A stretch of DNA of 7,704 bases from Thermodesulfovibrio sp. (GTDB lineage Bacteria; Nitrospirota; Thermodesulfovibrionia; Thermodesulfovibrionales; JdFR-85): contig JALUSH010000237.1 in NCBI GenBank assembly GCA_027016675.1, positions 1 to 7,704 of the forward strand, in the 5' to 3' direction. This document shows positions 1-6,507 of this stretch, piece after piece (position 1 is the stretch's first letter; every line of letters begins with the position of its first letter). A program made the position numbers and the translations under genes. The notes under the pieces were generated by a model. That model was not told the DNA's origin. It did not search any database and saw only the letters and a program-made list of their open reading frames with translations.

Positions 1-104
1 CCAAAAGACAGTCCAAAACCTATTACAACCGCAAGAAGTGATTTTAAGATCCGCCTTCTGAGTTCCTCAAGATGCTCAGTAAGGGGGAGTTTATCATCAA
101 CCAT
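1..104 (-). CDS. tatC: TatC, Sec-independent protein translocase subunit (N-terminal 34 codons, cut by window edge)
   Basis: This is the start of the polytopic inner-membrane subunit that recognises twin-arginine signal peptides and recruits TatA/TatB to export folded proteins. Only 34 residues are visible. They show a polar cytoplasmic start, then HLEELRRRIL at residues 11-20, which matches the conserved TatC N-terminus. The first transmembrane helix begins at about residue 22 (LLAVVIGFGL). The ATG at 104-102 directly abuts the TAA of the preceding TatB-like gene, and a GGAG ribosome-binding site lies inside the end of that gene, so translation is probably coupled. The tatB-tatC order is standard for Tat operons. 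The rest of the gene lies left of the window. Identification is confident despite the short length because both the motif and the context agree. Confidence 0.9.
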   Translation of the reverse strand, partial: MVDDKLPLTEHLEELRRRILKSLLAVVIGFGLSF

Positions 105-431
105 TTACTCCTTTACCCCCTCGGAGTGACTGTTGACACCCTTTTTCTCATCAGTTTCTACTGGCTCATCTTTTTTAATAATCTTATCAATATCATATAA
201 GTCTCGTGCCGAAGGGATATCCTTAGTTATATCCTTCAGTTCTTCCTTTATAGGTTTCTCTATCTCCCCCATTTCAGAATCAATCTCTTCCTTGATACCC
301 TGCAATGATTTCCTGAGTTCAGCCATACCCTTTCCGAGGGAACGTGCTAATTCGGGAAGCTTCTGCGGCCCAAATACAAGAAGTGCCACAACAAATATTA
401 CAATCAGTTCCTGCATTCCGAGATCAAACAT
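105..431 (-). CDS. tatB: TatA/TatB-family Tat translocase subunit, TatB-like
   Basis: This is a small single-span inner-membrane component of the twin-arginine translocase, which exports folded, often cofactor-containing proteins. In 108 residues it shows a short N-terminal transmembrane helix (about 8-21), the Gly21-Pro22 hinge followed by KLPEL, an amphipathic helix (about 27-45), and a charged, Glu/Lys-rich cytoplasmic tail. TatB rather than TatA is favoured by the MFDLG start, Glu8 within the membrane helix, the Gly-Pro hinge and the position just before tatC. Against this, the following LARSLGKG stretch is also common in TatA, and some single-type Tat systems use one bifunctional protein. 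The ATG lies 4 bp after the htrA stop codon, with GGAG in the end of htrA as ribosome-binding site. The assignment to the TatA/B family is certain; the B label is probable. Confidence 0.88.
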   Translation of the reverse strand: MFDLGMQELIVIFVVALLVFGPQKLPELARSLGKGMAELRKSLQGIKEEIDSEMGEIEKPIKEELKDITKDIPSARDLYDIDKIIKKDEPVETDEKKGVNSHSEGVKE

Positions 432-435
432 CTTT

Positions 436-1797
436 CTACTCCACCTTCAGACTTACAAAGATATAGCCACTATTTCTCTTTAACAACATAATAACTGTTT
501 CACCTCTTCTTATATCTTTCAGCAAAGTAGCCATCTCTTCTACAGAGGAAACACGTTTTCTGTTTACCTCAAGTATTATGTCTCCCTTCCTTATATTCTC
601 TCTTGAGGCAGGACTCATCTCATCAACCCCTGTAACCATTATGGCTCCGCCGTCTTTAATACCATACTGCTCGGCAATAGCAGGATGAAGTGTCTTAACT
701 CTCATACCAAAGACCTTTTCTATAAAGGTTTCAGGTGTATAAGTCTGTTCACTCAATTTTTCTATTGTTATTTTCAACTCTATCAGCTTCCCGTCACGAT
801 ATACCTTCACTGGTATAGTTGCTCCAATCGGAGTTGAGGCCACATACCGTGACAATTCATACATATCCTTTACCTTCTTTCCATCGTACTCTATTATAAC
901 ATCGCCACGTTTCAGTCCACCTTTTTCAGCAGGCGACCCCTTTGTAATATCAGCTACCAGTGCACCACCTGCTTCCTCCAATCCAAAAGCCTTCGCAATA
1001 TCGGGTGTTATTTTTTGCACCGTAACACCCAGCCAGCCTCTCTCTACATATCCCTTCTCTTTCAGAGAAATAATTATGTCCTTTGCAAGATTGATTGGTA
1101 TAGCAAAACCTATACCTATATTCCCACCTGATGTGGAAAAGATTGCTGTATTTATGCCAACAACCTCTGCATTTAGATTAAAAAGAGGCCCTCCAGAGTT
1201 GCCAGGGTTTATTGCTGCATCAGTCTGGATGAAATCATCATAAGGGCCTGCACCCAGTATCCTTCCTTTGGCACTAACGATACCTGCTGTAACAGTATGT
1301 CCAAGACCAAAGGGATTTCCAATTGCCACAACCCAATCACCCACTTCAAGTAGATCTGAATCACCAAGTGGAGCTACAGGAAGGGTTTTGTCAGTGTTAA
1401 TCTTTATTAGTGCTATATCGGTCTTCTGGTCTTTTCCGATCACTTCTGCCTTGTATTCAGATTCGTCCCACAATCTCACTCTTATATCCTGTGCCTTATC
1501 AATCACATGATAGTTAGTCAAAATGTATCCTTCCTTATCAATTATAAACCCCGACCCAAGGGAACGGCGCTTGTGAATCCTCTCATCATCAAAGGGCAAT
1601 CCAGGGAAAAAGGGGAACGCCTGTGCTTTTTCTTTTACTATTGTTGTTGTACTTATATTTACTACAGATTTTGCTCTTAATTTAACAATACTTGAAAACG
1701 ACTCTGGAACCTGAGCAGCCAATAGTTGTGTATTTATATCATTAATAAAAAGCAAACAAAATATTACAATAAAAAAATGAAGCAAAGCCTTTCTCAT
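436..1797 (-). CDS. htrA: HtrA/DegP/DegQ-family periplasmic serine endoprotease (Do family)
   Basis: This envelope quality-control protease degrades or chaperones misfolded periplasmic and outer-membrane proteins. Numbering from the ATG at 1797, it has an N-terminal signal sequence (about 1-28, ending near LLAA), a short Phe/Pro-rich loop (about 56-70) and a trypsin-like domain. The triad is His97 in TNYHVI, Asp127 in KTDIALI and Ser201 in GNSGGPL. Two PDZ domains follow, roughly 254-347 and 364-452. The length of 453 residues is normal for two-PDZ Do proteases. The short protease-domain loop is more DegQ-like than DegP-like. An in-frame TTG at 1800 gives one extra residue, but the ATG is better spaced (8 nt) from a strong GGAGG, so it is preferred. 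It follows the barrel-protein gene by 3 bp and precedes tatB by 4 bp, so it is almost certainly co-transcribed with both. Confidence 0.95.
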   Translation of the reverse strand: MRKALLHFFIVIFCLLFINDINTQLLAAQVPESFSSIVKLRAKSVVNISTTTIVKEKAQAFPFFPGLPFDDERIHKRRSLGSGFIIDKEGYILTNYHVIDKAQDIRVRLWDESEYKAEVIGKDQKTDIALIKINTDKTLPVAPLGDSDLLEVGDWVVAIGNPFGLGHTVTAGIVSAKGRILGAGPYDDFIQTDAAINPGNSGGPLFNLNAEVVGINTAIFSTSGGNIGIGFAIPINLAKDIIISLKEKGYVERGWLGVTVQKITPDIAKAFGLEEAGGALVADITKGSPAEKGGLKRGDVIIEYDGKKVKDMYELSRYVASTPIGATIPVKVYRDGKLIELKITIEKLSEQTYTPETFIEKVFGMRVKTLHPAIAEQYGIKDGGAIMVTGVDEMSPASRENIRKGDIILEVNRKRVSSVEEMATLLKDIRRGETVIMLLKRNSGYIFVSLKVE

Positions 1798-1800
1798 CAA

Positions 1801-2589
1801 TTATTCCTCCTCATATATCTTTCTGATTTTCTTTTCTTTTACAGGAAGTACAACACTCAATGACAGAAATATTCTTACCTCGGGCTCTCTGTTCTTAAAA
1901 TCATACCCAAGCCCAAGGGTACCAAAATACCCCGAGGAAACCTTCACCCTGTAACCAAGCCGCCCCTCCACCTGGTCAATCTTCTCAGAAAAATGGCTCT
2001 TTTTAACCAGCAGTTCAGCCAGGAGGTTAAAATTGTGCCCTGCTGCCATATCAAAGCCCAATCTTAACTGATATTCATCCTCCAGCGAAGCATTTGTAGG
2101 CTTAAAATAAAGCAGATTAATGTTACCAAGGAAAGGTCCCATCCTCTTGCTCACTATTATTCCAGCGCCTGCCCTCCCCTCATAAGAAAACTTCTCTTTG
2201 CCTGGCACTGAAAATGTTAACAGGTATGATACAGTGGGGCCTATCTGACTCTCCGATAAAATTCTCTGTTTGTATCCAATACTGATATCTTCTACACCCT
2301 CGTCATTAAAGTAGTCCAGAACAAAGGGCACATTTCCTATAATCTCTATAGTATCCGTAATTCCATAGGCTGTAACAAGCGTAAATCGATAAAAATTAGG
2401 GTCAATAGATCTTTCTGTTAAAAGACCAACTCCCCAGTTATCTTTTTCTAAACTGTATGCACTGAATGTGGAAAAGGTTCCATAGGGATGTAGTGGCTGT
2501 ATACCCTGCAAATCAAAGGCATAGGCATATATTGAAGGGATTAATAATAGATGACATAGTATCAAAATTTTAAGAACTGTTTTTTTCAT
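1801..2589 (-). CDS. Signal-peptide outer-membrane beta-barrel-like protein, function unknown
   Basis: I do not recognise a specific family. The 262-residue product starts MKK, has a hydrophobic core (residues 5-20), and has a likely signal peptidase I site after AYA at about residue 24. The mature part alternates polar and hydrophobic residues with many Gly, Tyr and Phe, for example FRFTL-type strands near 67-78, 102-110, 117-128, 139-148 and 220-229. This is the pattern of a transmembrane beta-barrel. The penultimate strand ends in FLSLSVVLPV, followed by a charged tail rather than the usual terminal aromatic residue. It somewhat resembles the Phenol_MetA_deg/transporter-like barrel group, but this is a guess. 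It lies directly upstream of the HtrA protease with only 3 bp between them, so the protease may help police its assembly. The start has no evident Shine-Dalgarno sequence; see the separate promoter entry. Confidence 0.75.
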   Translation of the reverse strand: MKKTVLKILILCHLLLIPSIYAYAFDLQGIQPLHPYGTFSTFSAYSLEKDNWGVGLLTERSIDPNFYRFTLVTAYGITDTIEIIGNVPFVLDYFNDEGVEDISIGYKQRILSESQIGPTVSYLLTFSVPGKEKFSYEGRAGAGIIVSKRMGPFLGNINLLYFKPTNASLEDEYQLRLGFDMAAGHNFNLLAELLVKKSHFSEKIDQVEGRLGYRVKVSSGYFGTLGLGYDFKNREPEVRIFLSLSVVLPVKEKKIRKIYEEE

Positions 2590-2595
2590 TTTTGT

Positions 2596-2625
2596 AAAAT
2601 AACATGAAATACGAAATCAAGTCAA
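2596..2625 (-). promoter_or_regulatory. Candidate promoter for the barrel-protein/htrA/tat genes
   Basis: On the minus strand TTGACT (2625-2620) is followed by TTATTT or TATTTT (2602-2597 or 2601-2596) with spacing of 17 or 18 nt. The predicted transcription start falls at about 2589-2590, on the ATG itself, which would give a leaderless or near-leaderless message. No Shine-Dalgarno sequence precedes that ATG. It would allow the envelope genes to be expressed independently of mutL, whose stop codon lies 83 bp upstream. No terminator is visible in that gap, so read-through from mutL is also likely. The assignment rests on hexamer matches only. Confidence 0.4.
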
Positions 2626-2672
2626 CAAAACAGTCTTTCACTCCATTTAGCCTATTGTCTCATTATAAATCC

Positions 2673-4346
2673 CTACTCCCTTTTAAACATCCTCCTCAAT
2701 GAATCTATGGTGAACCTGATCCTCGTTGGCCTGCCATGTGGACAGTGTTCTGGGTCTTCACAGCTCTCAAGCTCTTTCAGCAATTCCCTTAATTCTATCT
2801 CAGTTAACCGGTGTCCACCCCTTACAGACTTGTGACAGGCTACAGTCTTTGCAAGATTCTCCCTTATAGTTTCAACTTCTTTTCTTCCAGTCCCCTCAAT
2901 CAGTGATTGGGCGGTATCTGTGATAATCTGATATATATCACTATTGAATAAAAAATCCGGCACAGCCCTTATAATGCAGGTATTTTTACCAAAATCATCT
3001 ATCTCTATGCCAAGTGCCCTTATATCATCAAGATAATCCATAATAACTCTGTACTCTCTGGGATTAAGTCTTACCTGCTTTGGAAAAAGAAAATAGGATA
3101 TCTTTAATTCTTCAGGCTGCCTTAATTTCTCATATAACACTCTTTCATGGGCTGCATGATGGTCCATTATTACAAGGGTATCACCATCTGTATAGACCAC
3201 AAAGACATCACCAATGTAAAAGAAGTCCATGCGGCCTGCTCTATACTCATCTGGATTCTCAAAGAATGTATAAATCTCTCCTTTTACTGAAGGGTCCGAG
3301 GTAGACGCTTTCACCATAAAATTACTAACCATAGAACAAGCATCTTTCTTTTCCCTTCTTACAGTATCTTCTGTTTCTTTCATAAAGGCATCTTTAAGGC
3401 ACTGATAAAGCCTCCTGTAAATAAATTCATTGTTTTTAAATCTTACCTCTCTTTTTGCAGGATGCACATTAAAGTCCACCTCCCCTGGATCTATGGAGAG
3501 ATAGACAAAGAATACAGGATGTCTGCCCGAAGGTAGTATGTTATCATATGCCCTGTAAATAGCACTTCGCAGGGTTATATCCCTAACAGGTCGATTGTTA
3601 ACAAACATGTATTGATGGATTCTCCTTGACCTGTAATTGTCTTCCTTTGAGGTATATATTGTAAGTTCAGGGGTTCTGATTTCCACAAGACCTGAAAGAA
3701 ATTCCTCACCAAAAATCTGGTGAATCCGTTCCCTGATATCGCTGGCAGAGGGAAGACTCAGTACCTCCCTTCCGTCTATCCTGAGACTGAAGGATATATA
3801 CGGATTGGTAAGTGCTGCCTCTGTTACGGTCTCAATGATATGGTATGCCTCTGTTCTGAAGGACTTGAGAAACTTTCTCCTTACAGGGGTGTTGAAAAAG
3901 AGATCACGCACCTCTATGGCTGTTCCTCTGTAGGCTATATTCCTTGTCTTTACAATTCTCCCTCCTTCTACTATCACCTCTGTACCGATGTCTCCATCTT
4001 TCCTGCCTGTTTTTATTGTCAACCTTGATACAGAGGCTATGGACGAAAGTGCCTCTCCCCTGAACCCAAGGGTCTCTATCCTGAATAGTTCCTCTCTGTG
4101 TCTGATCTTGCTTGTGGCATGAGGATGAATACACAGGAGTGCATCCTCCCTGTCCATACCTGTTCCGTTGTCACTTACCAGTATCCATCGTATGCCTGCA
4201 CCAAGCACTTCTATTTTTATTTCCGTGGAAGAAGCATCGATAGAGTTCTCTATCAATTCCTTTACTACAGAGGCAGGCCTTTCAATAACCTCTCCTGCTG
4301 CAATCTGATTCTGAAGTTCCTCTGGTAGTATTTTTATTTCAGGCAA
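2673..4346 (-). CDS. mutL: MutL, DNA mismatch repair ATPase with endonuclease motif
   Basis: MutL couples MutS mismatch recognition to strand incision and excision. The N-terminal GHKL ATPase domain (about 1-330) shows the Glu30/Asn34 region (KELIENSIDA), DNGTGM at 59-64, GFRGEAL at 94-100, FNTPVRRKF at 151-159, and the late lysine loop NVHPAK at 293-298. A short linker leads to the dimerisation and nuclease domain. This domain carries DHHAAHERVLYE at 395-406, matching the DQHA(X)2E(X)4E endonuclease motif with His for Gln, plus ACHKSVRGG (503-511) and CPHGRP (535-540). Such MutL proteins nick DNA themselves and are found in organisms without MutH. At 557 residues it is slightly short, mostly in the linker. 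The start is TTG at 4346, supported by alignment of the PEIKILPEEL start with the family and by GGGAGAGG upstream. It overlaps the uvrC stop by 8 bp. Confidence 0.97.
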   Translation of the reverse strand: MPEIKILPEELQNQIAAGEVIERPASVVKELIENSIDASSTEIKIEVLGAGIRWILVSDNGTGMDREDALLCIHPHATSKIRHREELFRIETLGFRGEALSSIASVSRLTIKTGRKDGDIGTEVIVEGGRIVKTRNIAYRGTAIEVRDLFFNTPVRRKFLKSFRTEAYHIIETVTEAALTNPYISFSLRIDGREVLSLPSASDIRERIHQIFGEEFLSGLVEIRTPELTIYTSKEDNYRSRRIHQYMFVNNRPVRDITLRSAIYRAYDNILPSGRHPVFFVYLSIDPGEVDFNVHPAKREVRFKNNEFIYRRLYQCLKDAFMKETEDTVRREKKDACSMVSNFMVKASTSDPSVKGEIYTFFENPDEYRAGRMDFFYIGDVFVVYTDGDTLVIMDHHAAHERVLYEKLRQPEELKISYFLFPKQVRLNPREYRVIMDYLDDIRALGIEIDDFGKNTCIIRAVPDFLFNSDIYQIITDTAQSLIEGTGRKEVETIRENLAKTVACHKSVRGGHRLTEIELRELLKELESCEDPEHCPHGRPTRIRFTIDSLRRMFKRE

Positions 4347-6144
4347 CCTCTACCTCTCCCTTTTTTAGTTCCTTAAGCAGTTCTTCGGCAATCCTCCTGT
4401 TCATGCCATCAACAGAGGCAATCTCATCCACAGTAGCCTTCTTTATGGCATCAACTGAACCAAAGGCCCTGAGAAGTGCAAGTTTTCTCTTCTTTCCAAT
4501 GCCCTTTATCATATCAAGCCTTGACCTTCTCATTCCTGCAGTCCTTATTTTCCTGTGGAAGGATATGGCAAACCTGTGAACCTCATCACGAATCCTGCGA
4601 AGAAGCAGTGAGTCAGCTCTTCTGTCCTCTATTGAGATAGTTCTACCATCCGACAAAACCACACGGTCAGGCTCCTTGGCGATGCCAATAAAATCTATTT
4701 CACTTATACCTTTACCAGGTACCTCCTTGGCTGCCTTAAGGGCTGTGTTCAGATGAGCCCTTCCACCGTCTATTATAATCAAATCAGGAATCTTATCACC
4801 GAGGTTTTTGATGGTTCTCTTGACAATCTCAGCCATCATGGAATAATCATCAATACCTTCAACAGTTCTGATTCGTAGATGTCTGTAATGTTCCTTCTTA
4901 AATTCCCCCTCTTCCCACCATATAAAAGCACCCACAGAGTGAGAACCTGCTACCGTGGAGACATCAAAGGCACCAATGGCACGAGGAAGAGATTTCAGTC
5001 CCAACCTCTCCTTCATTGTCTCTAATAGTTCACTGGTCAGTTTGCCCCTTCTTGTATGAAGTGATAATCTGGCATTATTTAAAGCCATATCTATAAGCTC
5101 TCTCTTTTTTTCATCATCAGGCAGTATAATGCTGACCCTTGCTCCCCTCTTTATTGTAAGCCAGTCCTGTAGCTCACCTGTTGACACTGGCCTGTACTGA
5201 AGAAGTATCTTCTCAGGTGGTATGGTATCCTTTGCATAAAAGAACTTCAGGAAATCCTCCATAACCTCTTCAGTAGAAATAAATTCGGTGTTCTTCACAA
5301 AAAAGTCCTTTGCACTAATAAGTATCCCATTCCTTACAAAAAATACCTGAAACATTGTATCCCTGCCCTCCTGATAAAGGGCCACCACATCCATATCACC
5401 CAGTTCAGGCGCAACCACCTTCTGGTTCTGTAGAGACCTCTCAATGGCCTTTATCCTGTCCCTTACCTGTACTGCCTCCTCGAACCTCAGTTCTTCTGAC
5501 AGTAATTCCATTCGTTTGCTGAGTTCAAACAGGAGTTCCCTCCTCTCTCCTTTCAGAAATCTCTCCACTTCTTTAACGGATTTCATATACTCTTCCCTGT
5601 CTATAAGCCCTGCACATGGGGCAGGACATCTTTTCATCTGATATTGAACACAGGGACGCATTGGCCTGTCAAGACTGTAGCGGCATGGTCTGATATTAAA
5701 ATGCTTTCTGATAAAAGAAAGGGTTTCCCAGACAGATGAGGCAGGAATGAAGGGGCCGAAATACATGGCTCCATCTCGACTGACCTTTCTTACTACTTCA
5801 AGAGCTGGCCAATTGTCCTTGATACCCAGTCTCAGATAGGGATAATTCTTATCATCTCTTAAGATAATATTGTATCTTGGTCTGTTTTGCTTAATCAGGT
5901 TTGCCTCCAGTGCAAGTGCCTCAAGCTCTGTATCTGTAACAGTAAATGATATGTCTTTAATCTTGCTGACCATATTTCTTCTCCTCGGGTCAAGCCTTTC
6001 TGTGGAAGTAAAATAGCTTTTAACCCTGTTACGAAGATTCCTTGCCTTTCCTATATAAAGAATCCTTCCCATAGCATCTTTAAATATATAAACGCCTGGA
6101 CTCTCAGGTATAGTCTTGATCTTTTCCAGTAAATCCGTTTTCAT
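4339..6144 (-). CDS. uvrC: UvrC, excinuclease ABC subunit C
   Basis: UvrC makes both incisions around UvrB-bound lesions in nucleotide excision repair. The 601 residues are a full-length protein. The GIY-YIG nuclease domain for the 3' cut is at about 10-95 (GVYIF at 17-21, YIGKA at 30-34, catalytic-type Arg39). A cysteine cluster follows (Cys154, Cys165, Cys173, Cys177), positioned as in the iron-sulfur site reported for E. coli UvrC. The UVR motif that contacts UvrB is at about 206-236. The RNase H-like domain for the 5' cut has Asp394 (FDVS), Asp459 (IIDGG) and His523 (EVHRF), and a helix-hairpin-helix region spans about 543-595. The ATG at 6144 has only a weak ribosome-binding site. The gene heads the minus-strand train, and its 3' end overlaps mutL, so the two repair proteins are probably made from one message. 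Confidence 0.97.
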   Translation of the reverse strand: MKTDLLEKIKTIPESPGVYIFKDAMGRILYIGKARNLRNRVKSYFTSTERLDPRRRNMVSKIKDISFTVTDTELEALALEANLIKQNRPRYNIILRDDKNYPYLRLGIKDNWPALEVVRKVSRDGAMYFGPFIPASSVWETLSFIRKHFNIRPCRYSLDRPMRPCVQYQMKRCPAPCAGLIDREEYMKSVKEVERFLKGERRELLFELSKRMELLSEELRFEEAVQVRDRIKAIERSLQNQKVVAPELGDMDVVALYQEGRDTMFQVFFVRNGILISAKDFFVKNTEFISTEEVMEDFLKFFYAKDTIPPEKILLQYRPVSTGELQDWLTIKRGARVSIILPDDEKKRELIDMALNNARLSLHTRRGKLTSELLETMKERLGLKSLPRAIGAFDVSTVAGSHSVGAFIWWEEGEFKKEHYRHLRIRTVEGIDDYSMMAEIVKRTIKNLGDKIPDLIIIDGGRAHLNTALKAAKEVPGKGISEIDFIGIAKEPDRVVLSDGRTISIEDRRADSLLLRRIRDEVHRFAISFHRKIRTAGMRRSRLDMIKGIGKKRKLALLRAFGSVDAIKKATVDEIASVDGMNRRIAEELLKELKKGEVEVA

Positions 6145-6322
6145 AATCTTATTTTAACTTAACAACCCACCTGCCTCAAAGATTTATAGTCGAGAACAAT
6201 TTCAAGCCTTAAAGAATGCGGCATGCTGAGGAGTCATCAGTCAAATGTCAGGAGGCAACAGGCAGAAATTAACAATAAGCAGGGGCAGAGGTGGTGAGGA
6301 AGGCCATGTAGCAATACCGACA

Positions 6323-6352
6323 GTGACGTACACCAGCAACCTGATGTATCAC
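6323..6352 (-). other. Stable hairpin inside the inverted-repeat element
   Basis: As minus-strand RNA, GUGA and UACAUCAG pair with CUGGUGUA and UCAC around a GUUG loop, with a two-base CG bulge. That is 12 pairs including one G-U. On the plus strand the same G-U position becomes an A-C mismatch, so the hairpin is better formed in a minus-strand transcript, for example in a uvrC leader or a small RNA. There is no T-tract after it, so it is not an intrinsic terminator. Confidence 0.55.
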
Positions 6353-6374
6353 CTTAAGGCTGAAAAGGCTGTGT

Positions 6375-6403
6375 ATTTTATAATTTAAATCTCATTGCAT
6401 CAA
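6375..6403 (-). promoter_or_regulatory. Candidate sigma70-type promoter for uvrC, inside the inverted-repeat element
   Basis: On the minus strand TTGATG (6403-6398) and TAAAAT (6380-6375) are separated by exactly 17 nt, matching the consensus at 4 and 5 of 6 positions. The predicted start is near 6368. This would give uvrC a leader of about 220 nt that includes the 6323-6352 hairpin and one arm of the inverted repeat. If real, the element supplies the promoter of the repair operon. The region is AT-rich, so a chance match is quite possible. Confidence 0.35.
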
Positions 6404-6434
6404 TGGACTGACGAACCACCTCTGCCCCTGTATA

Positions 6435-6452
6435 ATATGACCTAAATCATAT
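6435..6452. promoter_or_regulatory. 18-bp palindrome, likely CRP/FNR-family operator
   Basis: ATATGA (6435-6440) and TCATAT (6447-6452) form a perfect dyad around CCTAAA. The core TGA-N6-TCA is the half-site layout common to CRP/FNR-family regulators (CRP TGTGA-N6-TCACA, FNR TTGAT-N4-ATCAA). Its centre at 6443.5 lies 41.5 bp upstream of the start predicted from the TATAAT at 6473-6478. This is the classic class II activator position. The outer bases match neither CRP nor FNR consensus exactly, so the family member (FNR-, HcpR- or DNR-like) cannot be named. Confidence 0.55.
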
Positions 6453-6472
6453 CAATTAGCTTCATCCTGTTC

Positions 6473-6478
6473 TATAAT
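6473..6478 (+). promoter_or_regulatory. -10 element of the DUF1858-type operon promoter
   Basis: A perfect TATAAT lies 34 bp upstream of the ATG at 6513. The -35 position (about 6450-6455, TATCAA) is a poor match and is partly covered by the palindrome at 6435-6452. A strong -10 with a weak -35 under a dyad is typical of an activator-dependent promoter. The predicted transcription start is A6485, giving a leader of 28 nt. Confidence 0.65.
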
Positions 6479-6500
6479 AATATCAACAATAAAGAATTAC

Positions 6501-6507
6501 AAGGAGG
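6501..6507 (+). promoter_or_regulatory. Strong Shine-Dalgarno sequence for the DUF1858-type gene
   Basis: AAGGAGG lies 5 nt before the ATG at 6513. It is one of the strongest ribosome-binding sites in the window and fixes the start of the 71-codon gene. Confidence 0.85.

Larger units (their letters stand above)
6280..6430. repeat. 151-bp element bounded by perfect 16-bp inverted repeats (MITE or structured RNA)
   Basis: The left arm CAGGGGCAGAGGTGGT (6280-6295) is repeated exactly in inverted orientation at 6415-6430. Inward similarity continues imperfectly: the next 12 positions agree at 7, including a shared CCAT, and then a GCAAT/ATTGC pairing follows. Two readings are possible. One is a non-autonomous transposable element, since the ends start CAGGGG and no reading frame lies inside. 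The other is a structured RNA on the minus strand, with helices 6430-6415/6295-6280, 6409-6403/6307-6301 and 6398-6393/6316-6311. No clear target-site duplication is seen: the best 9-bp flank comparison matches at 6 of 9 in AT-rich sequence. The repeat itself is certain; its nature is not. Confidence 0.85.

Noticed and set aside
133..483. Open frame of 116 codons on the plus strand opposite tatB
   Set aside because: It is antisense to a clear Tat gene, is Ser/Ile-rich as expected from a complementary frame, and has no supporting ribosome-binding site or domain.
1798..1800. TTG start for the HtrA protease
   Set aside because: The ATG directly after it has better spacing (8 nt) from the GGAGG; the TTG would add a single residue only.
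3080..3304. Plus-strand frames opposite mutL (also 3720-4028 and 4098-4328) and a second minus-strand frame at 3904-4134
   Set aside because: All lie inside the conserved mutL sequence and show no recognisable motif; they are shadows of the real reading frame.
6166..6177. CCCACCTGCCTC, a possible third, degenerate copy of the inverted-repeat arm
   Set aside because: It needs a 2-base gap and other changes to align with ACCACCTCTGCCCC; a chance resemblance is more likely.
6216..6272. 18-codon plus-strand frame starting ATGCGG in the intergenic region
   Set aside because: It is very short, has no convincing ribosome-binding site and no motif, and overlaps nothing that would support translation.
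6356..6371. Tandem AAGGCTG repeat (6356-6362 and 6365-6371)
   Set aside because: There are only two short copies with a 2-nt spacer; no array follows and there is no sign of CRISPR or iteron structure.
6270..6440. Target-site duplication flanking the inverted-repeat element
   Set aside because: I compared 8-, 9- and 10-bp flanks; the best is 6 of 9 matches in AT-rich sequence, which is not convincing.
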